Shown here in pieces: positions 49,401-59,185 of a stretch of 64,000 bases of DNA. The DNA comes from Perkinsus marinus ATCC 50983. Its lineage: Eukaryota > Perkinsozoa > Perkinsida > Perkinsidae. Below the pieces are notes generated by a model, which worked only from the letters and a program-made list of their open reading frames with translations, made no database searches and was not told the origin of the DNA. Each line of letters begins with the position of its first letter. Within the stretch, counting starts at the first letter, position 1. Location of the stretch: contig NW_003206658.1 of the NCBI RefSeq assembly GCF_000006405.1, positions 980,474-1,044,473 of the forward strand, read 5' to 3'. Made by a program: the position numbers and the translations under genes.

Positions 49401-50722
49401 ACTGGCATTAATTCAGAGCCAGCGTTCTGCAAGGGAGTTTGACACACGCGCGCTCTCGCCGGATCTGCTCACCCCCTCCGAAGCTGAGATTGCTGATCGG
49501 GTAATGGAGGAGACTTCCCTACATACCACACTTCGTTAACTTAATGAAGGTGCTCGAGCAAGTGCGTGGACAAGTCATAAGGCCGATGCTTGCTCAGATG
49601 AGAGAACTTCAGAAAGTGAGTTGGGTGGGGATCTTGGTGAAACTATGATACTGGTAACGTGGTGAAACTCTCCTCTACTACTCGATAGGTTGTTGGATCC
49701 ATCTCACTCGCAACTGTTTTAGATAATTGGAAGTAGGAATGCTGCTAATAGGGCAGGGGATAGCACATCATCGAGCCCTATGTTGTCAAGTGGAGATCCC
49801 GGGTTCTACTCCCGGTGAGAGTATTCCATCTAGGTTCATCCGCTGCAGTGAGACGACAGACGAATAGCCTCGTCGATGAAGGGAAATGGGATGAGGCTTT
49901 TCAGCGGGTCGTTAGTCATACATTACAAGAGGTGGGTACAGTAGTGGTTATACTGCTCTGAATATTTGATTAACACGTATGTGCACGCCGCCATGTGCAT
50001 GCGTGCATGCCAACTCTTGACGGACTTCTCCATGGATTCTGATGTATCTGGTAGGTGGAAGACCTGAACGTTGGGTACCAGCAGCGATGGAATGAAGACC
50101 TGCTGCAAGAACTGTTGGACATGACCTCCTCACAGCCAGAGTTGTGGTTAAGTCATCCTTTACCAGGCACCACAATCGTTCCCCTTTCTACTCGACCCGA
50201 TTTAAAGATCAACTTGAGTGGGTCGAACTAGAAAGCCTACTCGGTATCGATCTTCTATCATCAGTCGAAGCATTAGCGTCGCAACTGAAGACACCAGCGG
50301 CAGATATAATGGTCACTGTGGTTGACTCCAAAATGGATTGGTTACGCGAGGTGACCCTTTCCTTGAGTAGCTCTTACATCCGTGGTGATACCACTCATTC
50401 GCCTCTTCTCGTAGTCCTTCCCCTACCAGGTATGCCTAATATGATAGAACGACTCGCTAAGGTGGTGAAACAGATGAAGGAGTTGGATCAGGATCCTCAT
50501 AGTTTTGTGAATTCTAGGACTATTCGAGATCCCGATACAATAGTAAGAGCTGTCGATTTCACCTTAGATATGAAAGTCATCTGCATAGGCACAAAAGCTG
50601 TTGTTGTCGAAGCTTGCCTTAGTTACGCGGTGTATAGAGGCTCTCATAAGATGGTTGTTGTCTCGTGCACTCGCGTGAATGTACGGGACGATAATTATCT
50701 TCATCATAACCATCCATCATGA
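46494..50722 (+). CDS. EDC4/Ge-1-like mRNA decapping scaffold (C-terminal region) interrupted by a LINE in an intron
   Basis: The start at 46494 gives MSSTKADTATPAATKDPECP. Helical exons follow: LAELVGTMKATIYRSVAHMV, VDTELEKSLCNELEHRLVPA ending VNSLR (47369), then LKVAADQTSQVEELRRALDS (from 49057), KKDYFHNFRKQQFSS with AEAVKQLRGLDR, SAREFDTRALSPDLLTPSEA, VLEQVRGQVIRPMLAQMREL, TNSLVDEGKWDEAFQRVVSH (about 49840-49930), and a C-terminal part with VEALASQLKTPAADIMVTVV and SKMDWLREVTLSLSS to a stop at 50722. The coiled-coil followed by an 'EGKWDEAFQ' helical region resembles the EDC4/varicose C-terminus, which scaffolds the Dcp2 decapping complex in the cytoplasm. The WD40 domain of EDC4 is not seen, so the assignment is tentative. 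The intron 47370-49056 holds a LINE; introns 49368-49416 and 49790-49833 hold tRNA-like sequence. The end may lie earlier, near 50540. Confidence 0.45.
47428..47440 (+). repeat. Upstream target-site duplication of LINE
   Basis: GGTTCCAGGTTGA, identical to 49049-49061 on the other side of the LINE. It includes the original 3' splice site (TTCCAG/GTTGA) of the host intron. Confidence 0.8.
47441..49048 (+). mobile_element. 5'-truncated non-LTR retrotransposon (LINE) with RNase H
   Basis: About 1.6 kb, more GC-rich than its surroundings, same orientation as the host gene. It begins inside the reverse transcriptase C-terminus (KWLGLQLDRKFRWGTHVAAT, 47530-47590), shifts frame near 47650 at a G run, then continues as a 449-codon frame. 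That frame contains a full RNase H core: AEVYCDGSVTPGR (D), QAELVGILQA (E), CIFTDCKRAID (D) and GNLKADAAARA (D), followed by a Cys/His motif (CPCCDSGEEEDFLHFLFACP). The stop is at 48943. The 3' end is a (GAA)7 tail at 49028-49048. Perfect 13-bp target-site duplications flank it. Truncation and the frameshift mean it cannot move on its own. It belongs to the RNase-H-bearing LINE group (I/R1-like); clade not determined. Confidence 0.9.
49049..49061 (+). repeat. Downstream target-site duplication of LINE carrying the splice acceptor
   Basis: GGTTCCAGGTTGA immediately after the (GAA)7 tail. The AG of TTCCAG at 49055-49056 is the acceptor that keeps the host frame (VNSLR to LKVAADQ). Confidence 0.8.
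49368..49416 (+). other. EDC4-like intron with tRNA T-arm-like sequence
   Basis: 49-nt intron (GTTACTG...ATTCAG) joining RGLDR to SQRSAREFD. It contains GCCGGTTCGAACCCGAC, an exact B-box match, followed by GACTGGC and A, in host sense. Confidence 0.75.
49790..49833 (+). other. EDC4-like intron with T-arm hairpin
   Basis: 44-nt intron joining SPMLS to SSAAVRRQ. It contains CCGGG-TTCTACT-CCCGG, a perfect five-pair T-stem with a seven-base loop, then TGAGAGT and A. Host sense. Confidence 0.7.
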
Positions 50723-51304
50723 TTACGGAAGCTTTCTGCTCTTCTTCCCTGCTATAGTGTTAAGTTTCCACTCCAATCCGTGAGGGGAATAACATGCTGC
50801 CTTGTTTCAACAGTAAACGCCTGTGTACACAGCTATCTCTGAAGGTTTATATTGCTGCTGCACGCATGCACATGTCGCTGTTATATGCTGTAATCAGGCG
50901 TTAGTTGAGCATTATGTCTCTTTAGCTGAATCTCTCTGTGTGCACCATTGTCATCTTAGCATTTCTCCTCATCTATTCAGTGTAAGTAACTGAGAATGGT
51001 TATCCTTGCACTCTTGAAGTTATTTGTGCCCTTAAGCCATTAGCTATGCCCTTACACAGTTGCACGCATACACAAAGGCTTTTCTGCGCCTTTGATAAGC
51101 TTTAGTTGGGAGTCAACTTAGGCACTCTACATCGCTCCATTAGGGACAGCACTAGCTGAAGCTGTGTTGTTGCACTCCGTTGCGGAGTCGCTAGCAGTAG
51201 TTGAGAGTTCTGCATTGATAGTCGTGTGTATAGATATGATAAGTTGGCCTGGATTTTCAGCATCTTCCAATTTCAGTTAGATTTTGTCAGCCTCCGGTGG
51301 GATC
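50723..51304. other. Intergenic upstream of the PiT transporter
   Basis: Probably the promoter and 5' UTR of the phosphate transporter. Several short GCATGCACATG/TGCACGCAT-like words occur. No gene seen. Confidence 0.45.
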
Positions 51305-53326
51305 ATGTTGAGGGCTCTTCTTCCCGTTACGACCATTCTCCCACTCTTGGTACATGGCCTTGCAGATCCAACAACAATCGCGAGTAACCTATCAGCCTTT
51401 CAGAGTGAATTTCTGTGGCTGGTGATTATGGGCTTTATTGTTGGTTTTATCATGGCGTACGGTATCGGGGCTAATGATGTAGCCAACTCTTTCTCTGCAG
51501 CGGTGGGTGCAAAGTCGGTTACCCTCAAGCAGGCGGTTGTGCTCGCTGCTATCTGTGAAATGGTTGGTGTTATTGGAATGGGTGCTTCAGTAACTGATAC
51601 TGTACGTAAAGGTATTCTCAATGGCGATTACTTCTTGTATAACCCCGACTTATTGATGTTGGCGATGTTCTCAGCCCTAACTGGTGCTGGAGCATGGCTT
51701 GTCATTGCTACTGTAATGTCCTTCCCTGTATCCACTACTCACTCCATCATAGGAGGGCTGATAGGTGTTGGTATGTCGGTGAGTTATGATGCTGTTGATT
51801 GGTTATCTGTATTGATGATTATCGTATCTTGGATAACTTCACCACTCTTGGCTGCTATTGTTGGTGGCTCGTGGTTCTTATTGGTTCGAACCTTTATTCT
51901 GCGTAAGGGTGACAATGCTGCCAAGTACTCTTACCGCTTTTTCCCAGTACTTCTCCTCATCGTATTCATCAGCGTTTGTCTCTTTATCGTCTTTAAGAAC
52001 TCACAGGAGCAGATCAAAGCATTTGCCAGTAACTACCCAGCATTTGCAGCTCTAACAGCTGTTGGCATCGGCATCGTCCTGGCCTTTGTCACTTACATTG
52101 CAACCTATCGTCTTGTTAAACGTAGGATTGCAGCGGCTCCCGAGGTTGCTGAGCTTCCATTACCAGCAACAGCTCCTGTGAGGAGCGTTTCATCTGCTAA
52201 ACCGTCGAGTAGTGACGATGAGGAAGTTGGTTCGGGAGTAACGAAGGTTGAGGAAAGTCCGGTGCAGCCTAAGAGAGGCAAAGTTGCTTTTAATCGTGAC
52301 CTCCATTCAGAGGCGCGTGATGGTGACGTCAAGATTGCTGCCATTCAAGATAATGCTGAGGTGTTCCCTCCGAAGGCTGAAGAGACTTTCAAGATCTTAC
52401 AGGTTGTTAGTGCTTCGTTCGCATCGGTGAGCCATGGTGCTAATGATGTTGCTAATGCTATTGGTCCTATTGCATCAATATGGGGTATATGGCAAACTGC
52501 TGATGTCGTATCGAGTGTTGCCGTTCCCTTGTGGATTCTCTTCTTCGGTGGAGCTGGTATTGTTATTGGCCTGTTAACCTATGGTTACAATGTTATCAGA
52601 ACTGTCGGTTGCAGTCTTATCAAAATCAGTCCCGCGAGAGGTTCATCCATTGAGTTGGGGTCAGCTTGGGTTGTTCTTGTTGGTTCTAACCTTGGTATCC
52701 CACTCTCGACGACTCATTGTATGGTTGGTTCTACTATTGGTGTTGGACTATGTGAGAAGAATGGGAGGAAGAGTGTTAACTGGAGCCTATTTGTGAAGAT
52801 TGCTGCGGCTTGGGTGTTCACTCTATTCTTCGCTGCTGTCACCTCAAGTGCTATATTCGGGTTTATGTCAACGATTTATCATCCGAGATTGACCGATGTC
52901 ATCTGTTCATCAGGCCAGAGTTTCGTCGATGTTTATACTGGTATTCCAAACGTGTCTGCAGCTTATACTAGTGCCGGCCTCTCTGGTGTGTTCCAGTCGA
53001 TCGATGTGAATGGTGATGGGCATCTATCAATGGATGAGCTCAGTTCGGCTGGAATGGGTGTTACTGCTTCAGGGGATAATCCCATCGAAGTATATGGTGG
53101 TGATGATGTTGACTATCTTACCAAAGATGATTGGTTATCATGGAGATGTGTGGGAAAGACTGAGTTGACTACATTGTCTGATCGATTTTGTGAGCCGCTG
53201 TGTGCCAGTGGTTTTTCGTTGTCTGGGCCCCTCCAATGCTCTTTGGTAAGTGGAGAGACGCTCACTGGTGGTTATTCACAGTCGGCCTCTCTGTCGATCC
53301 CCTCTTGCCAATCTATCAGTGGTTAA
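51305..53326 (+). CDS. PiT-family (SLC20/PHO4) inorganic phosphate transporter with C-terminal EF-hand
   Basis: Cation-coupled phosphate symporter of the plasma or a vacuolar membrane. Single exon, 673 residues from the Met at 51305, which begins a hydrophobic leader (MLRALLPVTTILPLLVHGLA). The family's duplicated signature is present twice: GIGANDVANSFSAAVGAKSV (about residue 55) and SHGANDVANAIGPIASIWG (about 377). Each is followed by the PVSTTHSI / PLSTTHCM motif characteristic of PiT. Roughly ten to twelve membrane segments flank a charged central loop (residues about 270-370). After the last helix there is a canonical EF-hand loop DVNGDGHLSMDE (about 566), preceded by FQSI and followed by a second acidic helix, then a Cys-containing tail (FCEPLCASGFSLSGPLQCSL) with sushi-like spacing. 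The EF-hand suggests calcium regulation; this is inference. No intron, unlike its neighbours. Confidence 0.93.
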   Translation: MLRALLPVTTILPLLVHGLADPTTIASNLSAFQSEFLWLVIMGFIVGFIMAYGIGANDVANSFSAAVGAKSVTLKQAVVLAAICEMVGVIGMGASVTDTVRKGILNGDYFLYNPDLLMLAMFSALTGAGAWLVIATVMSFPVSTTHSIIGGLIGVGMSVSYDAVDWLSVLMIIVSWITSPLLAAIVGGSWFLLVRTFILRKGDNAAKYSYRFFPVLLLIVFISVCLFIVFKNSQEQIKAFASNYPAFAALTAVGIGIVLAFVTYIATYRLVKRRIAAAPEVAELPLPATAPVRSVSSAKPSSSDDEEVGSGVTKVEESPVQPKRGKVAFNRDLHSEARDGDVKIAAIQDNAEVFPPKAEETFKILQVVSASFASVSHGANDVANAIGPIASIWGIWQTADVVSSVAVPLWILFFGGAGIVIGLLTYGYNVIRTVGCSLIKISPARGSSIELGSAWVVLVGSNLGIPLSTTHCMVGSTIGVGLCEKNGRKSVNWSLFVKIAAAWVFTLFFAAVTSSAIFGFMSTIYHPRLTDVICSSGQSFVDVYTGIPNVSAAYTSAGLSGVFQSIDVNGDGHLSMDELSSAGMGVTASGDNPIEVYGGDDVDYLTKDDWLSWRCVGKTELTTLSDRFCEPLCASGFSLSGPLQCSLVSGETLTGGYSQSASLSIPSCQSISG

Positions 53327-54288
53327 GTTGTGCTTGTCTTATTATGTTCTTGGGGATGGATATTGACGCTTCTATTTTCCTCTAATCATATGGATTAGAT
53401 CTTATTCACTATTGGCGTGCCGCGTCGCCGTCATAAAGCTTATCAATCTTGTTTCATCATTGTGATAGGGGTTACTGTGCTCATCACCGTGTTAGATCTC
53501 TATCACCGTAATCTCAGTAGAAAATGTTATTTCAAGCACATCGGATGGTATTTACACACGTTGTAATGCATCCGTGCTTGCAGAGTTGATTGAGTGTTGT
53601 GTTTGCCATTCAAGTGCCGGTTTGTAAGGGTATATAAGCGTTTGTTGTCATGAGGTTCATTATTCGTTGGTGTTGGTTGGGGGTTTTGCCAGATCCCAGT
53701 GGCCATACAGCTTGCACTGTAGGTGTAAGATATGAGCAAATCGTCGGTTACTTCGTGATAGTCGACAATTATCTAGTGGGGTATTCTGGAGTCACGCTGT
53801 GGTGGTTGAGGAGGTATTTTCTTCGTGTCTCCGAGAGACTAAGAGGGTCTGTCAATACACAAGCGATCCGGGTTCAGTTCCCGCTAATCCAATCTAGCAA
53901 AGTTGACAAAATGGCTCGTTTCTGACGGAGCGCAGGGTATTCGATCGAGAAAGGTTACTATTAAACTTTCCTGGAGTTCAAGCCTAGGAAATTTCTCACG
54001 ACGTGTTTATTTAGCGGGACTAAGAACGGGCTCAAGAGAGTGTTCTTGGGAACGCTATCAACCTAGCCTACTGAACGGGCCACAGGTCCTGAACCTGTTC
54101 CGTAGCACCCAGACGCCGTGCTTATCGGTATATTGGTCTACGTTGTAATTGAGCAGGTAAGGAGCATTCCACACGACGGTTAGTATCAGGATTAAAGGCA
54201 ATGTAGGGTGTGATGCATATGAAGATGAATGGTAGAGTGGGGAGTATAACCTGACCTACTTCGTATCTCATGTGGGGAACCTCGAGAT
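53327..54288. other. Intergenic with tRNA-like fragment
   Basis: At about 53864-53894 is CCGGGTTCAGTTCCCGC followed by TAATCCA, a T-arm-like hairpin ending just before an AG (TCTAG); a second, CTGGAGTTCAAGCCTAGG, is at about 53970-53987. An 81-codon frame at 53903-54148 has no family resemblance. The MATE gene promoter should lie here. Confidence 0.4.
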
Positions 54289-56362
54289 ATGTTTGGCCTT
54301 AGTTTGACGATTGAAGTTGTTCCAATGACCGCGTCTGGTGAAAGTCGCCTTGAGAAGGCGAATAAGAAGTCGCCATTTGTACAGATAATGCAGCTGGCCA
54401 TTCCTAACATGATCAGCTTCCTCGTCATGTAGGATTAAGGGCCTTCATTTGTGATTCGTGGAAGGAATGGTATGGAGTTATTCATCACAGGTACTCTATA
54501 TTCGTTATTACTATCTTCTTTGTATCGGCCACCAATGATTCCCATATGCTTGGCGCGATTGGTCTCGGATCAGTTATCCAGAACGTGTTCGGATTTAGTA
54601 TTGGAGTTGGACTCATGTCTGTAAGTGACCGGATGGTGGACTGTGTGTTTCTCCACGAGCCGACCCTGGTTCAATACTCAGTGGAGCGTCTTATATTCCT
54701 CACAACGGACACTGTGCCCATAGGTTCTGGACACTCTGGTCAGTCAGGCAGTTGGTGCTGGGAACCCTCATCTCGGCCTCATCTACTTCAATCGTGCACG
54801 TATTGTCGGCACTATCGCTTTCGTTCCTTGCTTCATAGTCATGTAATACACTTCACATCCGTCACGCGCCACGAAACTACCTCTCAGGTTCTACACTGAA
54901 CCTATCCTCCTTTGGATGAACCAGGACCCGCTCACGTCTAAGCTTGCGGCGGAGTGAGGCACTATTCAACCCTGTCATCTCCGACGGCTCAATTGTCAGT
55001 TACGTCCGTGGCATGAACTGGGGTCTCTGGCCCTTTTTTATGTACAACGCCATGTGCAGCTTCTTGAGGTTATCACCGCGCTGACGGACATAATATCACA
55101 ACTCTTGTTGACAGGTCGCACAGACTGCCGGAAGCCCCTCTCTACGTCAATGCCATCACAGGCTGTGGACATGCCCTCTTCTGTTGGCTCTTCCTATTCA
55201 AGTATCTCCTTCAACAGCTCCTCTTGAGACATCCTCGATTAAGCGTCTCAGGTTCCATTTCGGTGCATATGGTGTTGGTATTGCCATGACCTGCACTCAA
55301 TGGGGCCGGTTCATCCTTCTTGAGCTCTATGCAGCTATCTGGCACCCCGAGACCCACGCTCACGGTTGGACTCCTGAGAGTCTCCACAACCTGTGGGAGT
55401 TCGTGGCTTTGGCTATCCCCTCTGCCCTCCTCATGTGGAGTGAATGGTGGGCCTACGAGGTCCAGGTAAGAGAACTCGTCCCCCTCTGTGCAGTATGAGC
55501 TCAATCAGTCGGTGTTCGCTGGCTGGGTCGGCCCGATGGCCTTGGCAGCTCACGTTGCCGCCTCCAACATCGTCTCCATCATCTACATGGGCCCTTGTGG
55601 AATCAGTCAGAGTGCCAGCGCCCTCGTTGGTGCGTTACTCACACTGTAAAGTGTTCCGTAATGATGACGCTTTCAGGCAACTCGTTGGGTGCCGGTGATG
55701 TTCGCACGGCCCATCTGTTCAATCATAAAATCATTCGAGGAACTCTCGTCTGCTTCGTCATTGTCGCCATCCTCATGTGCAACTTCCGTTACTACGTTGC
55801 CTATCTCTATAGCCGCGACTCTGCGGTAAAACCATAACCTTATTCGTCCTCCATCATATCCTATCACAGGTCCTCTCCATTCTTTGTCCCGCCCTTCTAG
55901 CCGTCTCTGTCTTCTGTATCTTCGACGCCATGCAGGCCTGCCAAGAAGGAGTTCTCAGGGGTTGCGCCCTCCAGGTTAGTCCTTCTACCATCTTCTGCCG
56001 ACCATGTGTCTCTATCAGGGCCGGGCTTCTACCTACAAACTCCTTGCCATGCTCCTCATCCGATTACCTCTAGGGTACTTGCCTCATCCCTCCCTGTCTA
56101 GCATTATCTTCTTTCAGTTACCTCTTCGCCTTCGGATGGGGACCTCTACCTGCTATGGGAGTCCCTGGTATCTGGTGGGCCTCTGTTGTTGGTATGGCCA
56201 TCACTTGTTCAGCGTAAGCTACTCCTATTCGCTTCATTGTTGATGTTTCCCATCAGTTACGGTGGCATCATCTACCGTTGTGATTTCAACAAGTGCGCCC
56301 AGGAGGCCCTCACCAGACGTGAGAAGGAAGAACAGTACTGCTTCAATATTGTTGGAACGTAG
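54289..56362 (+). CDS. MATE-family multidrug/toxin extrusion transporter
   Basis: Cation/drug antiporter of the MATE fold. The start at 54289 (MFGLSLTIEVVPMTASGESR) gives a short cytosolic head, then PNMISFLVM, spliced to FVITIFFVSATNDSHMLGAI. Family motifs: GFSIGVGLMS joined to VLDTLVSQAVGAGNPHLGL, FYTEPILLWMNQDP, LPEAPLYVNAITGCGHALF, MALAAHVAASNIVS and SASALVGNSLGAGD, the internal duplicate of the QAVGAGN motif. Twelve helices are plausible across about ten exons. The C-terminus YRCDFNKCAQEALTRREKEE is cytosolic. As written the frame ends VGT-stop at 56362. A 20-nt intron (56359-56378) would instead extend it to LKAARSPLLDEEAAGAGAAV with a stop at 56442, adding an acidic dileucine-like tail. 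Substrate unknown. Confidence 0.85.
54621..54723 (+). other. MATE intron with tRNA-like hairpin
   Basis: 103-nt intron joining GVGLMS to VLDTLVSQ. In it, CCCTGGTTCAATACTCAG at about 54664-54681 is a B-box-like word, enclosed by CTCCAC and GTGGAG arms that can pair. Less exact than the other cases. Confidence 0.5.
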
Positions 56363-56442
56363 TATCGTGATGGTTCAGATTGAAGGCAGCCCGCAGTCCA
56401 CTATTGGATGAGGAAGCAGCCGGTGCTGGTGCTGCTGTATAA

Positions 56443-56827
56443 GTTGTACCCTTTACAGCTTCATATGTTCTCCTACGTACTTCCACTGTCTCTTCCACCT
56501 AATGCGAATTGTGTTGAACATTCAGTGAACTAGTGGGTACGATGAGTGAGTTAACAAGCGAATCCATCCTCAATGATGGCCTTCCAAGGTTTAAACTGAT
56601 AGACGCAAGAGAATGAGTGTTATTATATGTCAAAATTAATGAGAATAACATAGTCGTTTCTACCATCATAATCATCATTAGTTCCTCACAACTGCCGGAT
56701 GTCCGGTTGAGGAAGTCTGTCAATACATGAGAACTTAATCAATGGTCAACACTGCTGCCATCCTTAAGACAACTGCAGTGTGCCTATAATGCAGATGATA
56801 ATAATAATGCAGGTTGTTGTTGATACA
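56443..56827. other. Intergenic between convergent genes
   Basis: No gene seen between the MATE end and the minus-strand stop at 56828. Confidence 0.45.
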
Positions 56828-58945
56828 TCACTGTATGCTCCAGTCTGGAGAGAGCTCTGTATCAGCAATACTAACAGCCGCGTCCCCAACAGCATCCACC
56901 ACAGAACTCTCACCACCACCATCACTGGCAGCACTTGAGATGATATTCTCGAGAACAGCAGAAGTAGTCGTTGATGGTGGCGGTGGTGGAGTATTCTTCA
57001 CCCAAGTCCACTTTCCACCACAAAGATATTCATCAGCCAACCAGACGGTCCAGGCTAGTAGAACGCCTGACATCGTCCAGTAGCTCCAATTGTCATCGAA
57101 CCACTTCTTGGTCACCTTCTGGTCAGCAGCAGCAGCAGCAGCAGCTCCACCACCATCATCATTGGGAGGATCCCTAACGGTCTGATCGAGAGCTTCAACA
57201 GCCTCAGCTTGATGGGCGAGAGCAACAGCCTGTCGCCCAAGGCTGGAGGCAACGTATTGGAGGGAGGCATCGACATCTTGGGAACACTCCATGAGCTGGT
57301 GAATCAAATTAGTATTATGGCAGAGTAGCAGCACCCCAACCACAGCCGCTGAGCTGAGGATGTAGATGTACGTCTTCAAGACGTTAATGCTCCGCTGGAG
57401 GTCGAATAACCTGTCTTGTCCGTTCTTGTCACCAAATCCATCACCATCACCCTTCACCTCTCCCAAGAGCTCAGTCTGCTCAGCCTTGATTTCTTGGACG
57501 GAAATGTCCAACCGTTGTAAATCCTCCTCATGACGGGCCTCCACGGCAGTGATGTTCTGTAGCATCGCATTGAGCGATTCAAGATTGTCATTGAGCCTCT
57601 CGAGTTGAGCAAAGGTGATACTTCCTTGCTCGCCGATCTCCGCTGAGACCTCCTTAACCACCGTTTGAATGTTATCGTCGATGTCGGCCAGCTTGCATGC
57701 CAACATACTCTCGCTTAGTGGTTGGCCCTTCAAGTCGTCGAGCATGACCTCAACGTCCTTCGCCAGAAGCTTCAACTGCTGCCTCTCTTCATCGGCCACA
57801 GCTTGAATGATCTCCTTCAACCTAGCCTCCGTAACTCCATCAGATGTAGTAGTAACCGCCGCCGGCCCATCATGCAGAGCAGCGATGATCTCAGGTCGTT
57901 CGAGGAGAGATTGGACCACCTTATCAGCGATGTCACCATTGGCTCGGGCCATCTGGGCACTCAGTTGTTTCACAACTTGTTCACTTGCATCAAAGTTGGC
58001 GCGCACCACAGCAGCTGTCTTATCGTCCAACTTTTGGCCAATAGAGGTGCTGCTTTCCAGCACCTTTGGGACGATGGTCGCAGCAACTTTCTGCCCGACA
58101 CGCTCGATCTCTGTGATGATGTTGGTGGTGGCTCTGTCAATGAGTGGTGCCACCCAGGGAGGGAGATGATTACTCCACATTGAAATGAGGAGAAGAAGGA
58201 GGATGAACTGATAATGACTTCTACGATAACCGCATGAACACAGGAACAACTTGAGGATAAAAATTGGTATGCAAGAGCTCTTCGGAGCAAGTATTACACT
58301 CAATAATGGACTACCTTCACTATTCCGGCTACTTCTCGCTCAACCCACATCATCCCAACCATCCGTGCTGCCAGTTGCATTCAGACTGCCATCTTCCACC
58401 ACAGACACAGGGCTATCTTCCGCCTCAGCACACAGCGAAGATTTCCTTAATACCCTTTTGAAGCTAGCCATAACCTCCTCTTTACTAGCGCCTATCCAAT
58501 ATAAGGCCACTGCTGCTCCCAAGCCGGCAGCCGAGGCTGTGAGGGCAGCTACTAAGAGGAGCCCACACCACGACCGAGATGATGAGGAGTAGCATTGAGT
58601 GCAGACCCTAGTCGACCCAGTAGTTCGAGAGGTATCCCCAACACCCAAGACGTGGTTACCAGCTGTGCTGGCTAGCGATCGACACAGAGACTTCGCAATT
58701 TGAGTGACCACCGCCTCGGCCTCTATGGTGATGCCAGCAGGGCAGCTAGCAGGGACTCGGATAGTTGAGGAGACGACAGCTGTGAGATCCCTCACTTGAG
58801 GGGCTGAATGACCGGCAATAGGGAGGTTGTCAGTGAGGTCACATCGCCATGAACATTCCGGTGATGAGTACTCTCGAGCAAAACTTCTGAAGATACTTTC
58901 TTGGGACGGACCAGATGATGGTTGCTGAGGGAAGGTGTTACCCAT
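56828..58945 (-). CDS. Unrecognised coiled-coil membrane protein
   Basis: I do not recognise the family. Two exons: 58945 to about 58352 starts MGNTFPQQPSSGPSQESIFR and includes CGLLLVAALTASAAGLGAAV, a clear membrane helix. An intron of about 130 nt (GTGGGTT...TATCAG) then joins STDGWDD to FILLLLLISMWSNHLPPWVA. The long second exon is mostly amphipathic helix with heptad character (IDRATTNIITEIERVGQKVA, FAQLERLNDNLESLNAMLQN). Two further membrane helices follow, IYILSSAAVVGVLLLCH and TMSGVLLAWTVWLADEYL, then a Pro and Ser-rich C-terminus with a poly-Ala run, ending at 56828. About 650 residues. The alternation of helices and coiled coil suggests a membrane-anchored scaffold or tether; no catalytic motif is seen. 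It lies between two transporter genes without evident functional link. Confidence 0.7.
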
Positions 58946-59185
58946 AGGCGATTAACATGCAAAGCCAATCGAATCGATGTTAAACCAAAAACCAGAGTTC
59001 AGTTTGGAAACGTTGTTGACGTACAGTGCGGCACAAACCTGTCACTACTACAAACCGGAAAGTGGTAAATCTTCCGCGTGCGCGCCGGAGATATCATATC
59101 TTTAATACAGAAGCAGTCAGGAAGCGAACGCCTCTGCATTGTGTTGGCCGAGAGGCAGTGATCAAGGAATCAAACCGGACAGCAT

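Noticed and set aside
57722-58183. 153-codon plus-strand frame opposite the coiled-coil protein
   Set aside because: Antisense of a much longer, better supported helical protein frame.
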